From positions 310,001-374,000 of the forward strand of contig NZ_CP085340.1 of NCBI RefSeq assembly GCF_020618475.1: a DNA stretch of 64,000 nt, read 5' to 3'. This document shows, piece by piece, positions 27,663 through 36,386 of this stretch. The notes beneath the pieces are model-generated. The model had not been told where the DNA came from and searched no databases. It saw nothing but the letters and a program-made list of their open reading frames with translations. This stretch comes from Haladaptatus halobius. GTDB lineage: Archaea > Halobacteriota > Halobacteria > Halobacteriales > Haladaptataceae. Both the position numbers and the translations under genes were made by a program. Within the stretch, counting starts at the first letter, position 1, and the number at the start of each line of letters is the position of its first letter.

Positions 27663-28371
27663 CGCGAACCGACGATCCACGATGCCCGAGCCAGTCGAGG
27701 ATCTGCTCACCTCGACACCGGCCACGGCGTACTTCTGGGGACGCGTGGCCGGTGATGGCGAACTGACCCAGAGCTGTGTGACCGTCCGGACGGCAGACGA
27801 GACGTCTGCCGACGCGATTGCGGCGATCGCCGGCGCTGGCCGAACGGACCACGACCATCGAGTCGCCGCCCGGGAGTCGGCGCACGACGCCTCAATCGTC
27901 CGGTTCGAAGATGAGTACAAGTTACAGGTATTCGGGATGCTGGCCGACCGCGCAAGTGCGGCGCTTGGACTTCCCATCGACGGACAGCCTGGTGGATATC
28001 GGTTCGACATGTTCTCAGATTACCGTCCACAGCTCGTTCGTGGATTACTCGAGGCCTGTGGCACTGTCTGTTTCCGTGAGTCCTCGGGGTCGGTCGGTGT
28101 CTCGTTCGTCCACGACGACGAAGCCCTACTTCGGACGGTTCGGTCACTCCTCGACGCCGCCGATCCACACGTTCCGACCGATGATCTCTCCGATACTTCC
28201 TCTGGTGGCTACTGGTTCGGTCTAGCCGATGAAGCAGACACGGCGGCGTTTGCACAATGGGTGTACGCGGACAGCGACAGTTCGGGGCTGTACTCGACGG
28301 AGAGGCGGCAGAAGCTCCGACGGAGCGTCGAACGTGCGACGGGTAGCGAGGTGGGCGAACTCTCTCAATGA
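27655..28371 (+). CDS. Conserved cobalamin-operon protein with LAGLIDADG-like repeats
   Basis: 238 residues with no cobalamin enzyme signature. Three features recall a LAGLIDADG (DOD) homing-endonuclease fold: TAYFWGRVAGDGEL near residue 22 (compare the L..G...gDG helix), PQLVRGLLEACGTVCFRESSGSVGVSF near 125 (compare flRGlfdadG), and GGYWFGLADEADTAAFAQWVYAD near 185. The acidic catalytic Asp is present in the first box (GDG) and replaced in the second (EACG). It is coupled at both ends (8-base and 4-base overlaps), arguing for a domesticated role in corrin synthesis rather than a selfish element. Confidence 0.55.
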   Translation: MSDANRRSTMPEPVEDLLTSTPATAYFWGRVAGDGELTQSCVTVRTADETSADAIAAIAGAGRTDHDHRVAARESAHDASIVRFEDEYKLQVFGMLADRASAALGLPIDGQPGGYRFDMFSDYRPQLVRGLLEACGTVCFRESSGSVGVSFVHDDEALLRTVRSLLDAADPHVPTDDLSDTSSGGYWFGLADEADTAAFAQWVYADSDSSGLYSTERRQKLRRSVERATGSEVGELSQ

Positions 28372-29594
28372 CCACGAACGCGAAAGCGACTCCGGTCGGG
28401 CTTGACGACGAGGCCGTGCTGCTGATCGGACACGGATCTCGCCGTGAGAAGTCGAACGAACAGGTCCGCACGCTCGCCGCCGACCTAGAAGAACGACTCG
28501 GCGTCCCGGTCGACGCAGGGTTCCTCGAACTCGCGAAACCGTCAATTCCAGACGCCATCGCGGGCCTCGCGTCGAGTGTTTCGCGAATCACCGTCGTCCA
28601 GCTGTCGCTCTTCGCAGCGGGTCACGTCAAGAACGACGTGCCGCTGGCGGTCCAGAATGCCCGGTTAGACCACTCCGAGCTCACGATCCACAACGGCGCG
28701 CATCTCGGGGTGCATCCCGCCCTCGTGGATCTCCTCGACAACCGGGCCGCGGCGGTGGAGTCTGAGTTAGGAATCGATCGCGAGGAAGTGGACGTCGCAG
28801 TCGTCCTCTGTGCCCGCGGCTCTAGCGACCCGGACGCGAACAGCGACGCACACAAACTTGCCCGGTTACTGTACGAGGGGCGCTCTTTCGACCGCGTCGA
28901 AACGTCATTTATCGGCGTTACCGATCCTCGCCTTGAGGAGACGCTCCATACGGTGGCGAAAAGCCGTCCGGACGCCGTGGTCGTGCTCCCGTACATGCTC
29001 GGAGACGGCGTGCTCACCGGGCGTATCCGCGACGGTGCCGCCGAGTTCGACGACGAGTACCCGTACGTTGACGCCGCGGCCGGCGACCCGCTCGGAACCG
29101 ACACACGGCTATTAGATGTGCTCGGTGACCGCTGGCAGGAAGCCCGTACGGACAGCGTGGATATGTCGTGTGATACCTGCAAGTACAAAGTCGAACTCGA
29201 CGGCTACGAGGAGGACGTCGGCGGTGCGAGAGCGATGCTGCGGGCACTGACACATCAAGAATCCCACGCAGACCGTGACGATGTGGACGAGCAGCCACAC
29301 ACTCACGACGCCCCAGCGAAACACGTCACAGTTTGTACGAATCAGACCTGTGCCGCCGACGGCTCACCGGCCGTTCTGGAACGGTTGCGACAGGAGACCC
29401 GGGACTCCGACGCGTGCGACGCTCGCATCACGCGCTCGTCATGCCTCGGCCGCTGTGGCGATGGACCCATGGTCGCCGTCTATCCTGACGGCGTCTGGTA
29501 CGGCGGGGTTGACCAGACCGATGCGGAGCGAATCGTCTCGTCCCACCTCGACAGGGATCGAATCGTCTCGGATATTGTCGATCAAACACTGTAA
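28368..29594 (+). CDS. cbiX: Sirohydrochlorin cobaltochelatase CbiX with C-terminal 2Fe-2S domain
   Basis: 408 residues. Two CbiX-type chelatase halves are present: LLIGHGSRREKSNEQVRTLA with the metal-binding His, and VVLCARGSSDPDANSDAHKLARLL. VLPYMLGDGVLTGRI and DTCKYKVELDGYEEDVGG follow. From about 310 on, after a His/Asp-rich linker, a thioredoxin-like [2Fe-2S] ferredoxin domain shows VCTNQTC and SSCLGRCGDGPMVAVYPDGVWY, a fusion seen in haloarchaeal CbiX. It inserts Co2+ into sirohydrochlorin for the early-cobalt route. Confidence 0.92.
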   Translation: MTTNAKATPVGLDDEAVLLIGHGSRREKSNEQVRTLAADLEERLGVPVDAGFLELAKPSIPDAIAGLASSVSRITVVQLSLFAAGHVKNDVPLAVQNARLDHSELTIHNGAHLGVHPALVDLLDNRAAAVESELGIDREEVDVAVVLCARGSSDPDANSDAHKLARLLYEGRSFDRVETSFIGVTDPRLEETLHTVAKSRPDAVVVLPYMLGDGVLTGRIRDGAAEFDDEYPYVDAAAGDPLGTDTRLLDVLGDRWQEARTDSVDMSCDTCKYKVELDGYEEDVGGARAMLRALTHQESHADRDDVDEQPHTHDAPAKHVTVCTNQTCAADGSPAVLERLRQETRDSDACDARITRSSCLGRCGDGPMVAVYPDGVWYGGVDQTDAERIVSSHLDRDRIVSDIVDQTL

Positions 29595-29603
29595 TACAGA
29601 ACA

Positions 29604-29975
29604 ATGAGCTGCTACGAAATCGAAGCCCTACGACTCGGATTGATGAACGTTCTTGGAACCGAAGACCGGAGTGCGCGCGAACACGCCGAAAAGGAACTCG
29701 ACGGTAACCTCGATGGCCCCATCGAAGCCTTGGCAAGTGCGGAGACGCTCTCGGAGGTCGAGCGGCACCTCGACGCGGCGCTCGTTGACCTCGAAGAGGA
29801 GGTCACCGCGACCGATGCAGATGACCCAGAGTACGACTACATGCGTGGACGGCTAGTGGCCGTCCGCGACGCGGAACGCGCTGTTCGCAGGTTAACCGAC
29901 CAGGGCGAGAGTGTCATCGGCGGGCTGGGCGAGGCGCACGACGTTCTCCACGAGACCTTCCCCGTCGATGAGTAA
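29604..29975 (+). CDS. DUF3209 family protein
   Basis: 123 residues, MSCYEIEALRLGLMNVLGTEDRSAREHAEKELDG at the start, all-helical and acidic. The start and length match DUF3209, which is found next to cbiX and CobN-type genes in haloarchaea. The two ends are conserved (CYEIEALRLGLMNVLG; GLGEAHDVLHETF). No catalytic motif is visible. Perhaps a cobalt or chelatase partner. It sits 9 bases after cbiX and overlaps the next gene by 8 (ATGAGTAA). Confidence 0.85.
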   Translation: MSCYEIEALRLGLMNVLGTEDRSAREHAEKELDGNLDGPIEALASAETLSEVERHLDAALVDLEEEVTATDADDPEYDYMRGRLVAVRDAERAVRRLTDQGESVIGGLGEAHDVLHETFPVDE

Positions 29976-31203
29976 CGTACTAGAACAGCGAGCGGTTGAA
30001 CTCGGAGAGGTAACACCGGCCCGATCCCGGCACGCGGGCCAACGGTCGGCCATCACGCTGGTCGATGAACTGGTCGTCACTGGGACGGCCTCCGGAGACG
30101 TACTCGCTCACGACCGAACGATGCTCGACGAGTATTGGAGAATTGGAACGGAGACCGAGATGACATCCGTCGTGACGGCAGAATCGTTTGGCGATGGGGT
30201 CGCAGTTGGCGAGCGCGGTCCCGAGGGAACTGTCCGATTCTACGACATCGACACTGGAGAACTCCGCTGGCAGTATGCCACGGCGACGGACGTGGGAACT
30301 CCCCAGAAACCGTCCCGATTCTTTCTCCCCTTCGTCGTCGATATCGAGACTGACAGCGATCGATTGTACGTTGCATCCCGTCGCTACGAGCGCGACGGTG
30401 AGCGACGCTCGTTCAAAAGTATCGTCTACGCTTTCGACGAGCTGGGTGCTGTCGTCTGGACGTATGAGACTGACGCCTCCCCAATCAGCCTCGATGCCGA
30501 TGACGGACGGCTTGCGGTCGCGTACAATCGATGTCCCGGCTCTCACCAGCATGGTCTCGTCGTCCTTGACGCCGGGACGGGCATGGTACGGTACGAGTGG
30601 GATCCCGGTACTGTCGGTCAGCGACGCGTCGGTGACGTCTCGCTCGTCGAGAACGGAATCGTAGTCACCAGCCATGGCGACTACTGCGGCTACCGCCTCC
30701 GCCAAGGGGGTGCCGAGCAGTGGCGTGTCGAACTGGCGACTCCTACGGAGGTCGATGGCGAAACGCTGTATGCCTATCCGAATCACGTGCACGCGACGAC
30801 CGAAGGGGTGATCTTCCTCACAGGGAACACGTACTCGACGGAAGGCCGCGAGACTGCGTCGCTGCATCCCCGTGAACACACTGCCTTCGGGTATACCTCA
30901 GACGGTGAGCACGTCTGGACGGCCTCGATCGGCGGCTTCGCGAGCGAACTTGGTGTCGAAAGCGAACATGTGGTCGTTCCCCGGGCGCAGCACTTTCGGA
31001 CGCGCGATCCTGACATTCACGGTCTGCAGATATTCGGTATCGAGACTGGGCCCGAAGTGAGCCTCGAAACCGACGGCATCGTCACGGCGGTCGCATTCGA
31101 CGGTGAAACGTTCGTCGCCGTAGAAGAGCCCGTCGTCTATCACGACGAGGGGACGGAACGAGGGAGCTATCGGCTGTTGCTGGGGAAGACGGATGCGAGA
31201 TAG
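29968..31203 (+). CDS. PQQ-like beta-propeller protein at the end of the cobalamin operon
   Basis: 411 residues from ATG 29968, overlapping the DUF3209 stop. Repeated blade-like strands such as GTVRFYDIDTGELRWQYATAT, SIVYAFDELGAVVWTYETDASP and HTAFGYTSDGEHVWTASIGG (the D.G...W type) indicate a seven- or eight-bladed propeller of the PQQ/WD40 kind. No signal peptide is visible, so it should be cytoplasmic. No corrin enzyme motif is seen. It may scaffold the pathway or bind an intermediate. Ends in TAG. Confidence 0.75.
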   Translation: MSNVLEQRAVELGEVTPARSRHAGQRSAITLVDELVVTGTASGDVLAHDRTMLDEYWRIGTETEMTSVVTAESFGDGVAVGERGPEGTVRFYDIDTGELRWQYATATDVGTPQKPSRFFLPFVVDIETDSDRLYVASRRYERDGERRSFKSIVYAFDELGAVVWTYETDASPISLDADDGRLAVAYNRCPGSHQHGLVVLDAGTGMVRYEWDPGTVGQRRVGDVSLVENGIVVTSHGDYCGYRLRQGGAEQWRVELATPTEVDGETLYAYPNHVHATTEGVIFLTGNTYSTEGRETASLHPREHTAFGYTSDGEHVWTASIGGFASELGVESEHVVVPRAQHFRTRDPDIHGLQIFGIETGPEVSLETDGIVTAVAFDGETFVAVEEPVVYHDEGTERGSYRLLLGKTDAR

Positions 31204-31231
31204 TTCACTGAGTCCAAACGATGACCGGACA

Positions 31232-32677
31232 TTAGTCGTCCGCGTGTGACTCCGGCGTGAACGTGACCCCGTCTATCTCAATTTCCTCGGGGACATGACT
31301 GGTGTCGTGCGTGCCCACCGGCGGGAGGTTCACATCCGCAGCGGACGAGACGGCCAGATCCGTTTCGTCGTCGATCGCGGTCATCTTGCCGTCCGCGTCA
31401 CGTGCGTCCTGGTCGATACGCATCGAACAGAACTCAACACCACACATCGAGCAAAACCGTGCGTCCTTGTAGTTGTCACCTGGCAGAGTCTGGTCGTGAT
31501 ACGCCTGTGCTCGTTCGGGGTCAAGTGCGAGCTCGAACTGGCGCCGCCAGTCGAACTCATAGCGCGCCTCCGAGAGCGCGTCGTCCCAATCCTGTGCGCC
31601 GGGGAGGCTAGTAGCGACGTCCGCCGCGTGGGCCGCGATTCGATAGGCTGCAAGGCCGTCACGCACATCCTCTTTGTCGGGCAGGCCGAGGTGCTCCTTG
31701 GGGGTGACATAACAGAGCATCGCTGCCCCTGCACGGGCAGCTTCCGTCGCGCCGATCGCGCTGGTAATATGGTCGTACCCCGGCGCAACGTCCGTAACCA
31801 ATGGCCCAAGCACGTAGAAGGGTGCGCCATCACACATGTCCTGCTGTCGCTCAACATTATCCTTGATCTGATCCATAGGCACGTGACCGGGCCCTTCGAC
31901 CATTACTTGCACACCGTGATCCCACGCGACCTGCGTGAGTTCGCCGAGTGTCTCGAGTTCAGCGAACTGGGCCTCGTCGCTGGCGTCGGCCAGACATCCT
32001 GGCCGAAGGCCGTCGCCGAGCGAGAACGTCACGTCGTGCTTGGCGAAGATCTCACAGATCTCCTCGAACTTCGCGTACAGCGGATTCTGCATCCCGTTTT
32101 CTTCGATCCATTGGGCCAAGATGGATCCTCCTCGCGAGACAATACCCGTCTTGCGACCGTCCGTCAGCGGCAGATGTTCCATGAGCACACCTGCGTGGAT
32201 GGTCATGTAATCGACTCCCTGTTCGGCCTGCTTTTTGATGATGTCGATTAGTAGTTCGTGAGTAATATCCGTGGGATTTTTCGCCCGCTTGACTGCTTCG
32301 TAGATGGGAACTGTTCCGATCGGAACGGGGGAATGTTCGACGTTGGCTTCACGTATTTCGTCGAGGTTTTCGCCCGTCGAGAGATCCATCACTGTATCGG
32401 CACCGTAATGGACTGCTGTGTGGAGCTTCCGGAGTTCCCCTTGGAGGTTGCTGGTCGTATCACTGTTGCCAATGTTGGCATTGACCTTCGTAGCGAACTG
32501 TTGCCCGATGATCATCGGATCGAGTGACTCGTGAGCGTGGTTATTCGGGATCACTGCCTGACCGTCCGCCACCTGCTCACGGACGTACTCTGGTTTACGG
32601 GTCTCGCGTTCTGCTACGCGTCTCATGGCAGGAGTTATCTCTCCGGCCATGGCCCGGTGAAGCTGTGTTCGCGCCAT
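31232..32677 (-). CDS. thiC: Phosphomethylpyrimidine synthase ThiC
   Basis: 481 residues from ATG 32677 (MARTQLHRAMAGEITPAM), the family start; a second ATG at 32689 adds four residues. It has KVNANIGNSDT, GADTVMDLSTGEN, the RGGSILAQW loop, EGPGHVPMDQI, PFYVLGPLVTDVAPGYDHI and the C-terminal 4Fe-4S motif CSMCGVEFCSM. ThiC is a radical-SAM enzyme turning AIR into HMP phosphate for thiamine. It is convergent with the cobalamin operon and inserted inside the module. A BzaF-like function in making the lower ligand of B12 is conceivable but the sequence reads as ordinary ThiC. Confidence 0.93.
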   Translation of the reverse strand: MARTQLHRAMAGEITPAMRRVAERETRKPEYVREQVADGQAVIPNNHAHESLDPMIIGQQFATKVNANIGNSDTTSNLQGELRKLHTAVHYGADTVMDLSTGENLDEIREANVEHSPVPIGTVPIYEAVKRAKNPTDITHELLIDIIKKQAEQGVDYMTIHAGVLMEHLPLTDGRKTGIVSRGGSILAQWIEENGMQNPLYAKFEEICEIFAKHDVTFSLGDGLRPGCLADASDEAQFAELETLGELTQVAWDHGVQVMVEGPGHVPMDQIKDNVERQQDMCDGAPFYVLGPLVTDVAPGYDHITSAIGATEAARAGAAMLCYVTPKEHLGLPDKEDVRDGLAAYRIAAHAADVATSLPGAQDWDDALSEARYEFDWRRQFELALDPERAQAYHDQTLPGDNYKDARFCSMCGVEFCSMRIDQDARDADGKMTAIDDETDLAVSSAADVNLPPVGTHDTSHVPEEIEIDGVTFTPESHADD

Positions 32678-32813
32678 GTATAACGCCATAATACTACTGG
32701 GTAATAAATTACCTGGGAATAAGTGTCTGAATCGCAGTCATCAGTGTCGCTCGAACGTTGGCTGCTGGGCTACTGATCATCATCGCGAGATCCAAATTGC
32801 TCTAAAGTGTGGC

Positions 32814-33191
32814 TCAGGGTTCGGTCATATTTTCGTGGTCGCTTACCGAGACGTCATCTCTCTTAATACTCAACTGCGCTCCATCGGCACCGAACTCGCC
32901 TTCGAGCAGCTCCGGTACCTCCTCCGGGACAACGTCCGAGTACCACTGGTTGCGAGGATGGATGGCAATCGCGGTGCCCTCGGCGCTACACAATCCGAGA
33001 CAGCTCGTCTCGGCGACGTGGACGCGCGACCAGAAGATCCCCCGCTCGCGTAGCCAGGATTTCACCGCCTCGTACACCTCCTGACCGTGCGCCTCCGCAC
33101 AACAGGCGTACCCCGAGTCCCGGTCGTTCGTACAGACCAGTACGTGGTCGGAGAACCCGTTCTCATGGACGTCCTTGGTTCGCTGTCTCAT
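32814..33191 (-). CDS. Thioredoxin-like [2Fe-2S] ferredoxin linked to CbtAB
   Basis: 125 residues. VLVCTNDRDSGYACCAEAHGQEVYEAVKSWLRERG and ETSCLGLCSAEGTAIAIHPRNQWY hold the C-x(n)-C...C-x3-C cluster ligands of the same fold that is fused to CbiX in this window. Its ATG overlaps the cbtA stop, so it is in that operon. Likely a redox or metal-handling partner of cobalt uptake and insertion. Confidence 0.85.
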   Translation of the reverse strand: MRQRTKDVHENGFSDHVLVCTNDRDSGYACCAEAHGQEVYEAVKSWLRERGIFWSRVHVAETSCLGLCSAEGTAIAIHPRNQWYSDVVPEEVPELLEGEFGADGAQLSIKRDDVSVSDHENMTEP

Positions 33192-33964
33192 CAGTCTGCG
33201 GTAGCTGTCGCATCGGTGTGTGACGTCATGATCTCGGAGGCCTGCCTGTCCGTCTGGCGGCGATGAAGTCGAGCATGAGCCCCCGCGAGGAGCAGCCAGA
33301 GTAGTGCCTGTCCGAACACAATCATCCCTGTCAGTCCAGCCGTCAGTTCAGGAGGGAGTGAACTCTCCACCGAGTTCACCGGCGAAAGAACGGCCAGAAT
33401 CACGAGCAGACCGAATGGAAGCACCGCGATGATAGCAGCGATGATTCGTCCATTTGCATCTCGGAGACGACCGAACACGAACCCCGCGAGCAGACAAACA
33501 AGCGCACCTGCGACCATCATCCCTCCATAGAGGATGAGGCGGGTCTCCGTTGGGAGTGCTTGTTCGACTCCCGGTGGCTGTGGCGGAAGCACGAGCCATG
33601 GCGCGCCCGAGACAGTGACAAAGCCAGCCACGGCCAGAAGATAACTTTTCATTCCACCGGTTCCCGGGATTGCGGGTTCGAGGAAATAGAAGGCGATGCC
33701 GAAGATAACCCCGCCTAGAAGCAGGCCCCAGAGAACTCCGGAGATTATACTCACGCCGTTCGTGACCGTCATCGAAACAGCACTATCGTGATGTGCACTA
33801 TCGGTCCCCTCTTTGTGGTGCCCATCGACGGCGTGATGATCCACCTGCCCGAGTTCGTCAGCGAACAGGACGAGCGGATTGGCGACGAGTGCCATGAACA
33901 AGCCGAATATCAGCCCAGCAATCACGCCCGCTTTCACTCCTCGCTTTAAATATGACGTGAACAT
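33191..33964 (-). CDS. cbtA: CbtA family cobalt transporter subunit
   Basis: 257 residues from ATG 33964 (MFTSYLKRGVKAGVIAGLIFGLFMALVANPLV). About six membrane segments and a His-rich loop (DHHAVDGHHKEGTDSAHHD) near residues 45-62 suit metal binding. YLLAVAGFVTVSGAPWLVLPPQPPG is the CbtA hallmark. CbtAB are predicted cobalt importers linked to B12 genes. It follows cbtB by 2 bases and couples to the ferredoxin. Confidence 0.92.
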   Translation of the reverse strand: MFTSYLKRGVKAGVIAGLIFGLFMALVANPLVLFADELGQVDHHAVDGHHKEGTDSAHHDSAVSMTVTNGVSIISGVLWGLLLGGVIFGIAFYFLEPAIPGTGGMKSYLLAVAGFVTVSGAPWLVLPPQPPGVEQALPTETRLILYGGMMVAGALVCLLAGFVFGRLRDANGRIIAAIIAVLPFGLLVILAVLSPVNSVESSLPPELTAGLTGMIVFGQALLWLLLAGAHARLHRRQTDRQASEIMTSHTDATATAD

Positions 33965-33966
33965 GA

Positions 33967-34155
33967 TCAGTGACAAGTAATGCCCGCCGCGTGCCGGAAG
34001 TTATGCATTGAGTCGTGCATCATCGGCTCCTGAACGAACAGAAGTGCGAATCCGAGTGCGGCGATGAGAGCAAGTCCGACACCCATTTGCGCCGGCGTTA
34101 GTTCCATTCGAGCCTGTTCTATTCGACCGTGAACGGTGTTGTTGGCAGTCGCCAT
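33967..34155 (-). CDS. cbtB: CbtB family cobalt transporter subunit
   Basis: 62 residues from ATG 34155 (MATANNTVHGRIEQARMEL). One membrane segment (GVGLALIAALGFALLFVQEP) is followed by the conserved His tail MMHDSMHNFRHAAGITCH, the family's metal-binding end. It forms the small subunit with CbtA. Confidence 0.92.
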   Translation of the reverse strand: MATANNTVHGRIEQARMELTPAQMGVGLALIAALGFALLFVQEPMMHDSMHNFRHAAGITCH

Positions 34156-34213
34156 TCTAAACCACACTTGTACAAGATCAAATAAGCTTGTAAATCCTCC
34201 GGATTATCTAAAC
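34156..34213 (-). promoter_or_regulatory. cbtB promoter with a palindrome
   Basis: On the minus strand a TATA-like CTTATTTGA (34178-34186) is centred 27 bases before the cbtB ATG, the spacing of a leaderless promoter. Between it and the start lies a perfect 10-base palindrome CTTGTACAAG (34167-34176), where a repressor would block RNA polymerase. The site is right after chlID, so cbtBA can be driven both by read-through and from this promoter. Confidence 0.55.
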
Positions 34214-36352
34214 CTAGCTTTCACGGGCGGCATCGACGGCTGCATCGATACGACTGGCAGACAGCGCAGAGAGCGGGACGCGTTCACCGTCCGTTTCGTT
34301 GGCGATCAGCCCCGTTAATCCGGTTCTGTCGCTGTCGCTCGCATCGACGACGACCACGTGTGCGCCGAACTCGGTCAATCGTCTAGCGGCCGCACGCGTC
34401 TCACGTACCGGGCTCTCGTCCGCGACGTTCGCCCGGCCATCGGTGACCAGTACGACGACACTGGCGGTCGGTTCGGCCCGGTCGAGAACTTCGCTGGCCG
34501 TTCGGAGTCCGGCAGGGAGCGGCGTCCGATCGCCGGTTGGCAGATTCTTCAGGTGACGAGCGGCGAGGGTGACACTGTTCGTAGGGGGGAGGAGAACGTT
34601 TGCCTCGTCGCCGGCGAACGCAACAAATGCGACCTCGTCGCGCTGCTGGTACACGTCTTTCAGGAGTTCGAGCACGGTTCCCTTCGCCGCACGCATCGCG
34701 GGTAGCATCGACGCGCTCGCGTCGACGACGAACAGCACCAGCGCTGAGGCGTCGCTCTGACGAACGGATTGACGCAGGTCGCGCGATTCAACGGACGAAG
34801 CTCCACGGGTAGTTGCCGCTCGAATCGAGGCCGCGGCGTCGATGCGCCGGTTCGAATCCGTACGTTGACTCCGTACCCGGGCTCCCTCGTTGTTGACATG
34901 TGGCTGCGTCTGCGACCGGGATCCGCCACCTGCTCTCCCGCTCTCGACGGCTTCGGGCGCAGCCAGTTCGGGAGCGCGTCCGGCACCGATGTTTGCACGA
35001 GACTGTCCGGGGACGATTGGTTTCCCTTCCGCCACGTCATTTTCGTCCGTCTTCTGACCCTCGTCCGCCGCTTCCGCTTCGACGCCCTCGGTTCCCGTTT
35101 TGTCACTTTGATCTGATGGTGACGTATCGTTCTCGACTTCGTCGCGCCTACCGTTTTCTTCAGACGATTCGGGTTCCGTCGAGTCTGGTGTGTCTATTTC
35201 TTCGATGTTTCCGGAGTCGTCCACCTCGTCTGAGGAATCCTCATCGGCTTCGGACTGCTCCTCATCGGGTTGTTCTTTTCGGTCCTCCTGACCGCTGTCA
35301 CCACCCTTACCATCGAAGTGTTCGTCAATGAGTTCGCTGGGATCAGGCGCGTCTTCGAACGGCCGTGATCGAAGCCGGTGAGGGAGCGCGAGTTCCGCCG
35401 CCCGTTGCACGTCAGGCTCGATGACCTTCGAGCGCTCGTCGAGGGCGGCGAACGTCATGGCAGCGCGCGCCGTCGCGATGTCTCCGCGGTGTCCGTCAAC
35501 TCCCGAGTCACGACATAGTTCCGCGATCTCCCGGGCGAACTGCGTCGAAAGCTCGACCTCGGAGAGCCGTTTTTGGGCCTGCCACAGCTGGTCTCGGAAG
35601 TCGTCGATCTCCACGCATCCGTCGGTCGACTGCTCCGTTACGCCACCGTCTATTCGTCCTATTGCCCGGTCGATGATACTGACCCGTTGATCGACGTCTT
35701 CACAGGCGGTGACCGTCGCCTGGAGTGCGAAACGGTCGCGCAACTGCGGTCTAAGGTCCCCCTCCTCGGGATTCATCGTCCCCACGAGCGTGAACCTAGC
35801 TGGATGGGAGACGCTCATACCGTCACGTTCGATTCTGTTGACCCCGCTTGCCGCCGCGTCGAGTAACACGTCGACGAGGTGGTCGTCGAGGAGGTTCACC
35901 TCATCAACGTAGAGGATGCCGCGGTTCGCGCGGGCGAGCAGTCCGGGGTCGAACTCGTAATCGCCGGCGAGAGCATCCGCCACGGAGAGCGTCCCGACAA
36001 CCCGCTCGCGGGTCGCCCCCAGCGGGAGCGTCACGAGAGGAACCGACCGTTCGGCCGTTGGCGGGTCGGTCCGCTCACGACAATTTTCACACTTATATTC
36101 GGACACGTTCGGCGGACAGCCATACGGACAATCCTCGATGATCTCCTGTCTCGGAAGGAGGTCAGTTAGTGCCCGCACCGCTGTGGATTTCGCAGTTCCT
36201 TTCTCACCCTGTATGAGAAGGCCATCCAGGTCGTCGTTAGCTGCGACGGCCAGTAAAGCTCTCTTGAGTTCCTCCTGACCGACGATCTCCGAAAAAGACA
36301 GCGACGCCCCCCGACCGTGCGAAGCTTTTTTGCCTCCGCCGTAATCAATCAT
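34214..36352 (-). CDS. Mg-chelatase-type ChlI-ChlD fusion (cobaltochelatase ATPase/VWA subunit)
   Basis: 712 residues from ATG 36352 (MIDYGGGKKASHGRG). An AAA+ ChlI domain shows Walker A GEKGTAKST, four Cys (ENCRERT-type zinc loop: DCPYGCPPNVSEYKCENC) and ILYVDEVNLLDDHLVDVLLDAAASG. A long acidic Glu/Asp/Ser linker (residues about 360-470) leads to a C-terminal VWA domain with MIDAS motif VVDASASM and VVVLVTDGRANV. It is the ATP-driven partner of CobN, which is divergently encoded 34 bases away. The family is often called ChlID or CobS/T-like. Confidence 0.92.
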   Translation of the reverse strand: MIDYGGGKKASHGRGASLSFSEIVGQEELKRALLAVAANDDLDGLLIQGEKGTAKSTAVRALTDLLPRQEIIEDCPYGCPPNVSEYKCENCRERTDPPTAERSVPLVTLPLGATRERVVGTLSVADALAGDYEFDPGLLARANRGILYVDEVNLLDDHLVDVLLDAAASGVNRIERDGMSVSHPARFTLVGTMNPEEGDLRPQLRDRFALQATVTACEDVDQRVSIIDRAIGRIDGGVTEQSTDGCVEIDDFRDQLWQAQKRLSEVELSTQFAREIAELCRDSGVDGHRGDIATARAAMTFAALDERSKVIEPDVQRAAELALPHRLRSRPFEDAPDPSELIDEHFDGKGGDSGQEDRKEQPDEEQSEADEDSSDEVDDSGNIEEIDTPDSTEPESSEENGRRDEVENDTSPSDQSDKTGTEGVEAEAADEGQKTDENDVAEGKPIVPGQSRANIGAGRAPELAAPEAVESGRAGGGSRSQTQPHVNNEGARVRSQRTDSNRRIDAAASIRAATTRGASSVESRDLRQSVRQSDASALVLFVVDASASMLPAMRAAKGTVLELLKDVYQQRDEVAFVAFAGDEANVLLPPTNSVTLAARHLKNLPTGDRTPLPAGLRTASEVLDRAEPTASVVVLVTDGRANVADESPVRETRAAARRLTEFGAHVVVVDASDSDRTGLTGLIANETDGERVPLSALSASRIDAAVDAARES

Positions 36353-36386
36353 ACTTGTATTAGCACAATGGAGGTTTAATAACGTT
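36353..36386. promoter_or_regulatory. 34-bp bidirectional promoter between chlID and cobN
   Basis: Only 34 bases separate the two start codons, so both transcripts must be leaderless and each promoter must extend into the other gene. The stretch is AT-rich on the cobN side (GGTTTAATAACG). The tight layout means that one bound protein could control both chelatase subunits together. Confidence 0.55.

Noticed and set aside
32678..32813. TPP riboswitch before thiC
   Set aside because: The 136 bases lack the conserved CUGAGA and ACCUG-type cores in order; haloarchaeal thiC is usually controlled by proteins.
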